Shown: one piece after another, positions 1 to 6,034 of the stretch
Layout of the letters: each line of letters starts with the position of its first letter
Position numbering within the stretch: position 1 is the first letter of the stretch
Assembly (NCBI GenBank): GCA_964534135.1
Contig: CAZHQC010000109.1
Location: forward strand, 1-7,797
Direction of reading: 5' to 3'
DNA from: JAKLQJ01 sp964534135
Lineage (GTDB): Bacteria > Elusimicrobiota > Elusimicrobia > Elusimicrobiales > UBA9959
DNA: 7,797 nucleotides
Position numbers and translations under genes: made by a program
The notes under the pieces: generated by a model
The model's input: only the letters and a program-made list of their open reading frames with translations
Told to the model about the DNA's origin: nothing
Databases searched by the model: none

Positions 1-769
1 AAAGCGTGTGACTGCCCCTAAAAGGAATATTAAAACCAAATCTTGCCACAAGGTAAACAAAAAGAACGCCTATCATTACAATAATAGCGTATGGCACTAT
101 CTTACCCAAAATTATTTCAATAGGCTTAATCGGAGTGGAAAGCAAAAGTTCCATGGAACCGTTTTCCCATTCCTTTGAAATGGTAAGCGCCGTTAATAAT
201 ATTGAAAGCAACCCTATAACTAGCACGGTAATTCCGGGCACCATAAACCAGCGACTATTTAATTCCTGATTATATAAAAAGCGAGTATGAATTTTAATTG
301 GAACCTTAACAGTTTTCCCCGTAATCTTTTGAATCGCCGCTTTTTCTATCCCCGGAAGATACGTCAAAATCGTTCCCGCTTTGGAATTATCCGTTCCATC
401 CAAAATAATTTGTATTTCTGAAGTCTTACCGGCATTAATTTTTTTTGAAAAATCGGGCTTTATATAAATGGATCCCGCCACTCTTTCCGCAGTCACATCT
501 TTTAGTAAATTGCCATAGTCCGTAGGATTAACCACATTAAAATAACCGGATGCATTAAAAACTTCCAAAAGCTGCCTTGAAGCTCTTGATTGACTTAAAT
601 CCGATACATTGAGTTTTACGTCTTCAATTTCAAAATTTATAGCAAAGCCAAAAAAAGTAACCAAAATAATGGGAAGGCCCAGTGCTATAATAAGAGTAAA
701 AGGATCCCTTAAAATATGCATAATTTCTTTATTAGCTATTGAAAGCGCTCTTGATAAGTTAAAATTCAT
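1..769 (-). CDS. ABC-2 type permease, YbhS/YbhR-like (3' end beyond window)
   Basis: This is the inner-membrane permease subunit of the efflux pump. Reading from ATG at 769, 256 residues are visible without a stop, and the frame runs off the window. The protein starts MNFNLSRALSIANKEIMHIL, with the usual 'KE..HILRDP' amphipathic entry followed by a membrane segment at about residues 24-44. A large extracytoplasmic domain spans about 46-170. The ABC-2 motif NSRWFMVPGI (171-180) leads into a second membrane segment (about 175-197). The conserved cytoplasmic stretch KEWENGSMELLLSTP (199-213) and a third segment (about 224-243) follow. Members of this family are usually about 370-380 residues, so roughly a third is missing. 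The start overlaps the stop of the upstream ATPase as TAATG (1 nt), indicating translational coupling, and a GAGGGG stretch lies upstream. Family assignment is secure. The substrate cannot be read from the sequence; the E. coli relatives are linked to drug and cation export. Confidence 0.9.
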   Translation of the reverse strand, partial: MNFNLSRALSIANKEIMHILRDPFTLIIALGLPIILVTFFGFAINFEIEDVKLNVSDLSQSRASRQLLEVFNASGYFNVVNPTDYGNLLKDVTAERVAGSIYIKPDFSKKINAGKTSEIQIILDGTDNSKAGTILTYLPGIEKAAIQKITGKTVKVPIKIHTRFLYNQELNSRWFMVPGITVLVIGLLSILLTALTISKEWENGSMELLLSTPIKPIEIILGKIVPYAIIVMIGVLFVYLVARFGFNIPFRGSHTL

Positions 770-1689
770 TATCTATTTTTCCCCTCAACAAGTCTTATAA
801 AAACATCTTCAAGCGAAGGCTCAACGTATTTGTATTTGGCGTTTTTTGGCAAGTCATTTATTATTTTTTCCATAACTTCCTTTCTCTTAGTTGATAAATG
901 CCATCTAAGACCATAGGGCTGGACTTCCAAAATACCTTCCGTTTTAATCGCGGAATTTAAAAATTCCGAGATATCCTCCCCAGCACCATCTACTTCAATC
1001 ATAGGCCCGGGAAAGGCTTTTTTTCCAAGCTCTTTAGGACTCCCCAAAGCGATAAGCTCCCCCGCTCTCATAAGAGCTATCCGACCGCATTGCTCAGCTT
1101 CATCCATATAATGTGTTGTAACTATCACCGTTTTTCCCGCTTTGGTTATTTTTTTTATCAAACTCCAAAAACGCGCGCGCGCCTGGGGAGACACACCGGA
1201 GGTAGGCTCATCTAAAAAAATAATTTCAGGATCATGAAGCATGCTTACGGCAAGAGAAAGCTCTTGCTTAAAGCCTCCGGGCAGATTTTTTACCATAGTT
1301 GACAGCGGTTTATCAAAACCTATGAAGTCTAATAATTCCTTACTTTTCTTTTTAAATGCTGATTTTTTTATTTTTCTTAAACCCGCTGCAAAAGCCATAT
1401 TTTCGCCCACGGTTAAGTCGTCGTATAAAGTAAACTTCTGAGACATATAACCAACTTTAGTCTTAATGTTCTTTCCTCCATCCTCAAAACCAAAACCCGC
1501 AACTGCAACATTGCCCGATGTCGGAATAAGCAAACCGCAAAGCATTCTTATCGTGGTCGTTTTACCGGCGCCATTGGCGCCCAGAAAACCAAAAATTTCA
1601 CCGCGTTTAACGCAAAAAGAAATTTTATTTACTGCTGTAAAATTCCCAAATTTAATTAAAAGGTCTTTAACCTCAATAGCCAAACTCAT
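769..1689 (-). CDS. ABC transporter ATPase, equivalent to the C-terminal half of YbhF
   Basis: This 306-residue protein is a cytoplasmic nucleotide-binding subunit that powers the ABC-2 permease encoded just downstream. Motifs in order: Walker A GANGAGKT (37-44), Q-loop YMSQKF with Q84, signature LPGGFKQ (136-142), Walker B IIFLDEP (156-162) with catalytic E161, D-loop SGVSP (164-168) and switch histidine H193 in TTHYMDEAE. Residues from about 230 form a C-terminal extension ending in EPSLEDVFIRLVEG, typical of ABC-2 exporter ATPases. The LP.G signature resembles the second half of E. coli YbhF (LPLGFKQ). The D-loop Asp is replaced by Ser167. ATG at 1689 overlaps the TGA of the preceding ATPase gene (ATGA), with GGAG 5 nt upstream. 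In E. coli YbhF both ATPase halves are fused; here they are two genes. All sequence needed for ATP binding and hydrolysis is present, so this is probably the more active partner. Confidence 0.95.
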   Translation of the reverse strand: MSLAIEVKDLLIKFGNFTAVNKISFCVKRGEIFGFLGANGAGKTTTIRMLCGLLIPTSGNVAVAGFGFEDGGKNIKTKVGYMSQKFTLYDDLTVGENMAFAAGLRKIKKSAFKKKSKELLDFIGFDKPLSTMVKNLPGGFKQELSLAVSMLHDPEIIFLDEPTSGVSPQARARFWSLIKKITKAGKTVIVTTHYMDEAEQCGRIALMRAGELIALGSPKELGKKAFPGPMIEVDGAGEDISEFLNSAIKTEGILEVQPYGLRWHLSTKRKEVMEKIINDLPKNAKYKYVEPSLEDVFIRLVEGKNR

Positions 1690-2417
1690 ACCTTCTCCAT
1701 ATTGCCCGTTAAAAAAATTTCTTCAAAACTTTTAACTTTTTTTCTGTCAAGAATCTCCCTCGGTTCTCCTGATATTATGAGTTTTCCTTTATCCATTAAA
1801 TAAACCGAAGAACACCTTTCAGCTTCATCCATATAAGCGGTTGCAATAATAATCAAAATATTTTGAGCCGCCAATTTATAGAGAAGCGCCCAAAACTCTC
1901 TTCTGCTTATGGGATCAACTCCATTTGTAGGTTCATCTAGCAAAAGTATTGAAGGAGACGATAACAAAGAGCACATAAGACCCAATTTTTTATACATACC
2001 GCCTGATAAATGCCCGGCCTTTCTTTCCTGAAATTTTTCAAGGCGCGTTATTTTAAGCAATTCCTTTTTTTTAAGAGAATAGTCTCCGTCACTTAGTCCA
2101 TAAAGTTTTCTAAAAAAATCCAAGTGTTCCAGCACGGACAAATCAGGATATAAACTTTGAGCGCCGGGCATATAAGCCATACGAGGCCGCACCTTATCAA
2201 AAGAAACTATTTTTGAATTTTCCATATAGCTGATGCATCCGCTATCCGGTTTTAACAAACCCATAAGCGTTCTTATTAAAGTTGTTTTTCCCGCCCCGCC
2301 TGAACCTATAATCCCATTAAGAAGACCTTCCTTAAAAACCATAGAAATTCCATCCAGGGCCGTATTCAGGCCCATTTTTTTGGAGATATTATCTGTTTTA
2401 ATAGAAAAAGCTTTCAT
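1686..2417 (-). CDS. ABC transporter ATPase, equivalent to the N-terminal half of YbhF, with degenerate motifs
   Basis: This is the second nucleotide-binding subunit of the exporter, 243 residues from ATG at 2417. Walker A is GSGGAGKT (38-45), the signature is canonical LSGGM (137-141), Walker B is LLLDEP with E162, and the D-loop NGVDP is canonical. Two switch elements are not: the Q-loop reads YMPGAQSLYP, with Gly at the usual Gln position, and the H-loop reads ATAYMDEAE, with Ala194 where His belongs. E. coli YbhF's first ATPase half also lacks the His (STSYLDEAE), so that loss is a family trait; the Q-loop change is extra. The start is uncertain. An in-frame TTG at 2444 would add nine residues, but AAGGAG abuts it with no spacing and lies too far from ATG 2417. 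I prefer the ATG because the protein then begins like its relatives. The stop overlaps the next ATPase gene by ATGA. A 31-nt gap separates it from the adaptor gene. Confidence 0.9.
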   Translation of the reverse strand: MKAFSIKTDNISKKMGLNTALDGISMVFKEGLLNGIIGSGGAGKTTLIRTLMGLLKPDSGCISYMENSKIVSFDKVRPRMAYMPGAQSLYPDLSVLEHLDFFRKLYGLSDGDYSLKKKELLKITRLEKFQERKAGHLSGGMYKKLGLMCSLLSSPSILLLDEPTNGVDPISRREFWALLYKLAAQNILIIIATAYMDEAERCSSVYLMDKGKLIISGEPREILDRKKVKSFEEIFLTGNMEKV

Positions 2418-2448
2418 AATTTTAATCTGATTACTAAAAGGCAACTCC

Positions 2449-3177
2449 TTACTCAGGCAATTTCACCTCTATACTCATACCGGGTTTTAAAATATTTTCA
2501 TTATTTTTAAAAGTTATTTTAATGCCGTAAACAAGCCTTGTTCTCTCCTGCCTTGTCTGCGCATTTTTAGGAGTAAATTCCGCCTCATCATTTATTTTGG
2601 AAATTCTGCCTTCCAATATTTTTCCCGGCAATTCAGGAATAATAGCGTTAATATTCATATTTAGTTTAATCTTGGCGAGCATTGGCTGAGAAACATAGAC
2701 ATAGGCCCAAACTTCCCTTAAATCCGCCAAAGTAAGAAGCTTGGCTCCGGGATAAACCATTTCGCTCGGTTCAAAATAAGTATCAAGCACCGTGGCATCT
2801 ATGGGAGCTTTAATATCGCACCATTTAAGTTTTAAAAAAGCTTTATCTCTTCTAAATTTAAATTTTTTAAAACTTTCCTGATTTATGGAAGCGCTGTTTT
2901 TTAATTTTACAGCCCTTTTATATTCATCTTCCGCATTTTCAGCCTCAATTTTAATATCCTCGCAAGACAATCTAACCAGCATCTCGCCTTTCTTAATCTT
3001 TGCTCCTTCCTCGGCGGGAAAGGCGGCAATGGTTGAAGACAGTCTTGAAGGCATATCTATTTCGGTCGCTTCCACAGTGCCGGCATAGTAAAAATCTTTT
3101 TTTAAATTGACTTTAACCATTATGGCAACGATTAAAACCAAAATCAAAACCGCAAATATTTTCTTTTTTGTTTTCAT
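2449..3177 (-). CDS. HlyD/YbhG-like periplasmic adaptor (membrane fusion protein), short form
   Basis: This protein links the inner-membrane ABC complex to the outer-membrane factor. It has 242 residues. A single membrane anchor spans about 7-23 (after MKTKKK). The first lipoyl half-motif covers about 33-72, a helical hairpin about 73-118, and the second lipoyl half about 119-152 (WCDIKAPIDATVL). A beta-barrel follows, ending in the YbhG-type stretch EAEFTPKNAQTRQERTRLVY (198-217). The hairpin is only about 45 residues, much shorter than in YbhG (about 330 residues in total), so this adaptor reaches less far into the periplasm. I chose the start at 3177 because AAGGAG lies 8 nt upstream and it places the anchor at the N-terminus. 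ATG at 3204, which overlaps the TGA of the TolC-like gene as ATGA and has GGAG 4 nt upstream, would add nine residues and is a fair alternative. Confidence 0.93.
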   Translation of the reverse strand: MKTKKKIFAVLILVLIVAIMVKVNLKKDFYYAGTVEATEIDMPSRLSSTIAAFPAEEGAKIKKGEMLVRLSCEDIKIEAENAEDEYKRAVKLKNSASINQESFKKFKFRRDKAFLKLKWCDIKAPIDATVLDTYFEPSEMVYPGAKLLTLADLREVWAYVYVSQPMLAKIKLNMNINAIIPELPGKILEGRISKINDEAEFTPKNAQTRQERTRLVYGIKITFKNNENILKPGMSIEVKLPE

Positions 3178-3185
3178 GCTTTTTT

Positions 3186-3191
3186 CTCCTT
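3186..3191 (-). promoter_or_regulatory. Ribosome binding site deciding the adaptor start
   Basis: AAGGAG on the minus strand ends 8 nt before ATG 3177. It is the best-spaced site near the adaptor gene and favours 3177 over the overlapping ATG at 3204 and the upstream in-frame ATG at 3243. Confidence 0.75.
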
Positions 3192-3200
3192 GTTCCCTCT

Positions 3201-4562
3201 TCATTTCTCTCCATCGCTTGAAAGACTGTTCATTAAAGCCCATTGGCTTAAAATTCTTATTTCAGTTTCAAGAGATTCAATTTTCCAATTAAGCGCTTTC
3301 AAATTCGCATCTTCAACCTTAAGAAAAGTGGCGCGGCCGGCCTTATAGGAATTATAAGTCAATAAAGCCAATTCTTCCGCGTTTTCTAAAGCCTCTTTAT
3401 TTATCTCCGATTGAACTTTCAAACCTTCAACCCTATCTTTAGCTTTATGCCATTGCAGATTTATAATATTAAAAGTTTCGGTCTTTTTTTCCTTTATGTA
3501 TTTTATATCGAAAGATTTGGCCTGTATATTTCCTTTAATACGCCGGCCGTCAAATAGCGGCATTTTAAAATTGAGCCCCAGAATATTCTGATTAAAGGTT
3601 TCAAGAGAAGGGCCATTGGGATAATCCAAAGAAGCTTTGGCAAATAATTTTAATTGGGGAAGTCTCTGCGCTTTAAGCGCGTCCCTATCGCTTTTATAGG
3701 ACTTCTTTAATTCACTAAAAGCCTTTACGGAAGGATTTTTATCAGAAGGCCGTTTTAAAATACTTTTTTCCAGAAGTTTTTTAAGTTTTTTAATGGAGTC
3801 AAAATTTAAAACGATAGTAGTTTCCTCATCAGTATCGGAAAGCATTCCGACAAGTTTTTTATTAGCGGGGAATCTTAAATCAAGATTTTTTCCAAAACCC
3901 GTTAAATAGGCAAACTCCCTCACCACTAAAGCTATCTCGGAACGAGCGTTTCTAAATTCTTTTTTCCGCATCAAGACTTCCTGCCTGGCGGCTATCTTAT
4001 CCAATTTATCCGCGGCTCCAGCCTCATAGCGGAGCTTTATATCATTATATTGCTTCCCGGCCAAATTCAAAGATTCGTTAATAAGAACCGCTTTATCCAA
4101 AGACAGTTTAATATTCAGATAAGCCAAACGAGTCGAGAGTAAAATTTTATTTTTTAAGGCCAGCGCCTCGCTTTTTTTGGCAAGATAAAGATGACGCGCT
4201 CTTTCATGACCGGACTTTGTCAAACCAAAATCATACAAAAGCCAATTAAGGCTCGGCCCTATGGAATAATTTTCATTATCTCCCAATGAAACGGTTTTGC
4301 CGGTAGGCAAATTTACTTCAGAAACATTTGAGATTCGCTTAAAATCTCCCTCTAAAAATATTTGAGGCCTCGAAGGAGACAAACTTATATCCATCATTTT
4401 AAAAAGATATTTCTTTCGCGCCTTTAAAGCCTTCAAATCAGAGGAATAATCCAAGGCCATAGTTTCAGCTTCCGACATGGAAATTATTTGCTGAGGAAAC
4501 TGTCCCGCTCCAACAGAATTTGCCAGCAGAACAAAACTTAAAAAAATCAAGGTTCTTTTCAT
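3201..4562 (-). CDS. TolC-family outer-membrane efflux protein
   Basis: This is the outer-membrane channel of the tripartite pump, 453 residues. The N-terminal signal peptide (MKRTLIFLSFVLLANSVGAG, residues 1-20) has a likely cut near residue 19-20. The two TolC repeats are visible. The first includes NWLLYDFG (106-113) and, in its helical part, RYEAGAADKLDKIAARQEV (178-196). The second includes KMPLFDGRR (333-341), then SYKAGRATFLKVEDAN (405-420). The paired 'DFG/DGR' strand motifs and the 'Y.aG..t.l....a' helix motifs are family hallmarks, and the length is usual. ATG 4562 overlaps the regulator stop as ATGA, with GGAGG 6-7 nt upstream. E. coli ybhGFSR lacks such a gene and must borrow a channel, so this operon looks self-sufficient. 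The adaptor's short hairpin and this channel probably co-evolved (inference). Confidence 0.94.
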   Translation of the reverse strand: MKRTLIFLSFVLLANSVGAGQFPQQIISMSEAETMALDYSSDLKALKARKKYLFKMMDISLSPSRPQIFLEGDFKRISNVSEVNLPTGKTVSLGDNENYSIGPSLNWLLYDFGLTKSGHERARHLYLAKKSEALALKNKILLSTRLAYLNIKLSLDKAVLINESLNLAGKQYNDIKLRYEAGAADKLDKIAARQEVLMRKKEFRNARSEIALVVREFAYLTGFGKNLDLRFPANKKLVGMLSDTDEETTIVLNFDSIKKLKKLLEKSILKRPSDKNPSVKAFSELKKSYKSDRDALKAQRLPQLKLFAKASLDYPNGPSLETFNQNILGLNFKMPLFDGRRIKGNIQAKSFDIKYIKEKKTETFNIINLQWHKAKDRVEGLKVQSEINKEALENAEELALLTYNSYKAGRATFLKVEDANLKALNWKIESLETEIRILSQWALMNSLSSDGEK

Positions 4563-5203
4563 TTTTTTCCTCCGGTTTCGGCGTTTAAAGCGTTTAAGGA
4601 GATGCTTATTCTTTCCAGAATAGCTTTATCGCCCACCATGGATTCTCTCAAACTATCAATAAACAATGCTTCTTGTTTTGAACATATTTTTTTACTCACG
4701 TAAAATAAAATACAAGAACTAATAACCGAGCTTACAACAAAAACCAATATTTTTTCCGCCGGCATTTTTTTGATATAGCCTTTTTTAAGGCATTTTTTGA
4801 TAAGCTCAAAAATAATCCCCAAATGCCTTGGCGCGATATTTTTTATAATATCGGCCGTCAAACGGCTTCCGCATAAAGCATCGCCAAGCATTGAAGCAAT
4901 TATACTTCCATTATCCCTCATAAAGAAAGTCAATTCTCTTAAAGCATTTTCCAATTGCTCAAATTCCGTTTCCCCCGTTAAAGCCTTATGTTCAAAGTCG
5001 ACAAAAAACTCTTCATATATCTTCTCAAAAACCCTTCTCCCAAATTCATTTTTCGATTTAAAATGATAATGAAACATTCCCAAATTAACATTCGCTTTTT
5101 GGCAAAGCTCTCTTATGGAAAAGCCTAAAAAACCCTTTTCCCTAACCAAACTCTCCCCGGCTTTAAGAAGTTTTAAATCCGCCTTATTTGATGGTCTGGA
5201 CAT
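4559..5203 (-). CDS. TetR-family transcriptional repressor, CecR-like
   Basis: This 214-residue protein is probably an autorepressor of the efflux operon. Residues about 5-55 form the TetR DNA-binding domain, with the typical end of the HTH reading IRELCQKANVNLGMFHYHFK and then SKNEF. The rest is a helical ligand-binding and dimer domain, including LGDALCGSRLTADIIKNIAP and the hydrophobic helix VFVVSSVISSCILFYVS. Length and gene order match CecR (YbiH), the TetR repressor that heads cecR-ybhGFSR in E. coli, although the ligand-binding part is too divergent for me to name it so. ATG 5203 has AGGAG 9 nt upstream. The stop overlaps the TolC-like start (ATGA), so regulator and pump are made from one message. 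Two dyads at 5226-5257, over its own promoter, are the evident binding sites. The inducer is unknown; it is presumably a pump substrate. Confidence 0.93.
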   Translation of the reverse strand: MSRPSNKADLKLLKAGESLVREKGFLGFSIRELCQKANVNLGMFHYHFKSKNEFGRRVFEKIYEEFFVDFEHKALTGETEFEQLENALRELTFFMRDNGSIIASMLGDALCGSRLTADIIKNIAPRHLGIIFELIKKCLKKGYIKKMPAEKILVFVVSSVISSCILFYVSKKICSKQEALFIDSLRESMVGDKAILERISISLNALNAETGGKK

Positions 5204-5225
5204 ATGAAATGACTCCTAAAATAAA

Positions 5226-5241
5226 TTATACGCTTGTATAA
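5226..5241 (-). promoter_or_regulatory. Proximal operator dyad, probable TetR-family site
   Basis: The minus strand reads TTATACAAGCGTATAA, two 7-bp arms around a 2-bp centre with one mismatch (TTATACA against CGTATAA). It directly abuts the perfect dyad at 5242-5257 and covers the predicted transcription start. Its size, symmetry and position suit a TetR-family dimer. Confidence 0.8.
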
Positions 5242-5269
5242 TTATACATCTGTATAACATTTTTGTCAA
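5241..5269 (-). promoter_or_regulatory. Sigma-70 promoter of the efflux operon
   Basis: On the minus strand, TTGACA (5269-5264) and TATAAT (5246-5241) are both exact consensus with the ideal 17-bp spacer. Transcription should start near 5234, giving a leader of about 30 nt before ATG 5203. Such a strong core promoter makes sense only under tight repression, which the overlapping dyads would provide. Confidence 0.9.
5242..5257 (-). promoter_or_regulatory. Distal operator dyad, probable TetR-family site
   Basis: The minus strand reads TTATACAGATGTATAA, a perfect 7-bp inverted repeat around a 2-bp centre. It covers most of the spacer and five of the six -10 bases, so a bound repressor would block RNA polymerase. 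The first half-site TTATACA is identical in both dyads. Confidence 0.85.
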
Positions 5270-5330
5270 CTATACCGGGGGGCATGAACCATATAAAATT
5301 CATACCTACCATGCACCCCCTGCGGTATAG
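5270..5330. repeat. Bulged inverted repeat next to the operon promoter
   Basis: CTATACC (5270-5276), GGGGG (5277-5281) and GCATG (5282-5286) pair with CATGC (5310-5314), CCCCC (5316-5320) and GGTATAG (5324-5330). This gives 17 bp with an A bulge and a TGC bulge around a 23-nt loop. There is no T-run on either side, so it is not a standard terminator. It touches the -35 box of the efflux promoter. Its function is unknown; it could be a regulator site, a cruciform or a remnant of a mobile repeat. Confidence 0.7.
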
Positions 5331-5418
5331 AATGCCACGGAATGAGGCTGTCATTTCTTCACGATTATCATTTGAACAATACGCGGATAACGCAAATTAT
5401 TACCCTCCGCCGCTAGGC

Positions 5419-5460
5419 ATATTCTCAAAAACCCACAGCTATTCGCTGTTTTGAGAATAT
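5419..5460. repeat. Inverted repeat with a 12-bp perfect outer stem
   Basis: ATATTCTCAAAA (5419-5430) pairs exactly with TTTTGAGAATAT (5449-5460). Inside it, CAGC/GCTG can add four pairs after a five-base bulge, leaving a small loop. No T-run follows on either strand, so termination is not supported. It is symmetrical enough to be an operator, a cruciform or an element end. No gene is adjacent. Confidence 0.7.
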
Positions 5461-5477
5461 AGTTTCCCCCCATAAAT

Positions 5478-5512
5478 TTCACAGGCTCTTAGGAATCTGC
5501 CTGTAAAGTGAA
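5478..5512. repeat. Short inverted repeat before the tandem array
   Basis: ACAGGC (5481-5486) pairs with GCCTGT (5499-5504) around a 12-nt loop. TTCAC (5478-5482) and GTGAA (5508-5512) offer an alternative outer pairing. This is modest and may be chance, but it is the third inverted repeat in 250 bp. Confidence 0.4.
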
Positions 5513-5534
5513 CTTGTTACACGGGGAATTTAAG

Positions 5535-5969
5535 GCTATGCTAGTTAACTATGTCACGTGCCGCCTGTCCTCGCGCCCTTGGCGCGCTATAAGGCTTGCC
5601 AAAGGCAAGCAGCTACAAACGCCATCGCAAAATTTATTGGCGACATGTTGCTTAATTACTTTATCGCTATGCAAGTTGACTATGTCACGTGCCGCCTGCC
5701 CTCGCGCCCTTGGCACGCTATAAGGCTTGCCAAAGGCAAGCAGCTACAAACGCCATCGCAAAATTTATTGGCGACATGTTCTTAATTACTTTGTCGCTAT
5801 GCTAGTTGACTATGTCACGTGCCGCCTGTCCTCGCGCCCTTGGCGCGCTATAAGGCTTGCCAAAGGCAAGCAGCTACAAACGCCATCGCAAAATTTATTG
5901 GCGACATGTTGCTTAATTACTTTATCGCTATGCTAGTTGACTATGTCACGTGCCGCTGCCAAGGCAAAA
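5535..5969. repeat. Tandem array of 130-131 bp units, three full plus one deleted copy
   Basis: Units begin with GCTATGC at 5535, 5666, 5796 and 5927 (periods 131, 130, 131) and differ at only a few positions. In unit 1 each block is clear. CACGTG comes first (5555-5560). CGCGCC and GGCGCG arms follow around CTT (5572-5586), then GCTTGCC and GGCAAGC arms around AAA (5594-5610). CGCCA and TGGCG arms lie further on (5620-5642), ahead of an AT-rich tail to the next unit. Unit 2 has one base change breaking the first hairpin (GGCACG). Unit 3 restores it. The fourth copy keeps GCTATGC through CACGTGCCGC, then jumps to a shortened GCTGCC/GGCAAA remnant. No coding role is credible. Possibilities are a REP-like or structured RNA element, a protein-binding array, or simple slippage or unequal-crossover expansion. 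Confidence 0.93.
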
Positions 5970-5970
5970 G

Positions 5971-6004
5971 AAAATAAAAAAACCCCGCTGGCTTCAGCGG
6001 GGTT
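5971..6004 (-). terminator. Intrinsic terminator of the C11 peptidase gene
   Basis: On the minus strand, AACCCCGCTG and CAGCGGGGTT form a perfect 10-bp GC-rich stem with a 4-nt loop (6004-5981). A T-rich tract runs on from the stem (down to about 5971). It lies 31 nt past the peptidase stop. On the plus strand the stem is followed only by CTCTATTTT, so termination that way would be weak. Confidence 0.93.
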
Positions 6005-6034
6005 CTCTATTTTCGGGGGACGGCAAATTAATTA

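Larger units (their letters stand above)
5270..5970. other. About 700 bp without a credible gene, rich in repeats
   Basis: Between the efflux promoter and the peptidase terminator I find no open frame with a ribosome binding site and protein-like composition. The stretch holds three inverted repeats (5270-5330, 5419-5460, 5478-5512) and the tandem array at 5535-5969. I recognise nothing in 5331-5418. Frames that stay open through the array are by-products of the repeats: the unit length (130-131) is not a multiple of three, so successive copies are read in different frames. Confidence 0.8.

Noticed and set aside
2418..2444. Nine-residue N-terminal extension of the first ATPase from TTG 2444
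   Set aside because: AAGGAG touches the TTG without spacing, and the extra residues lie before the usual start of the ATPase fold. The possibility is noted in the gene entry.
5263..5454. 63-codon plus-strand frame between the promoter and the array
   Set aside because: It starts inside the efflux promoter, runs through both inverted repeats, has no ribosome binding site and shows no recognisable motif.
5508..5936. Three overlapping plus-strand open frames across the tandem array giving similar peptides
   Set aside because: The repeat period is 130-131 bp, so the frame shifts in every copy. The peptides are the same DNA read in different registers, with no ribosome binding site and no protein-like pattern.
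5535..5969. CRISPR array
   Set aside because: Units are contiguous, with no unique spacers between short repeats, and no cas genes are present.
5535..5969. Integron attC sites or replication iterons
   Set aside because: GTTAACT and GTTGACT do not fit the attC core GTTRRRY, no cassette genes or integrase are seen, and 131 bp is far longer than typical iterons with no Rep gene nearby.
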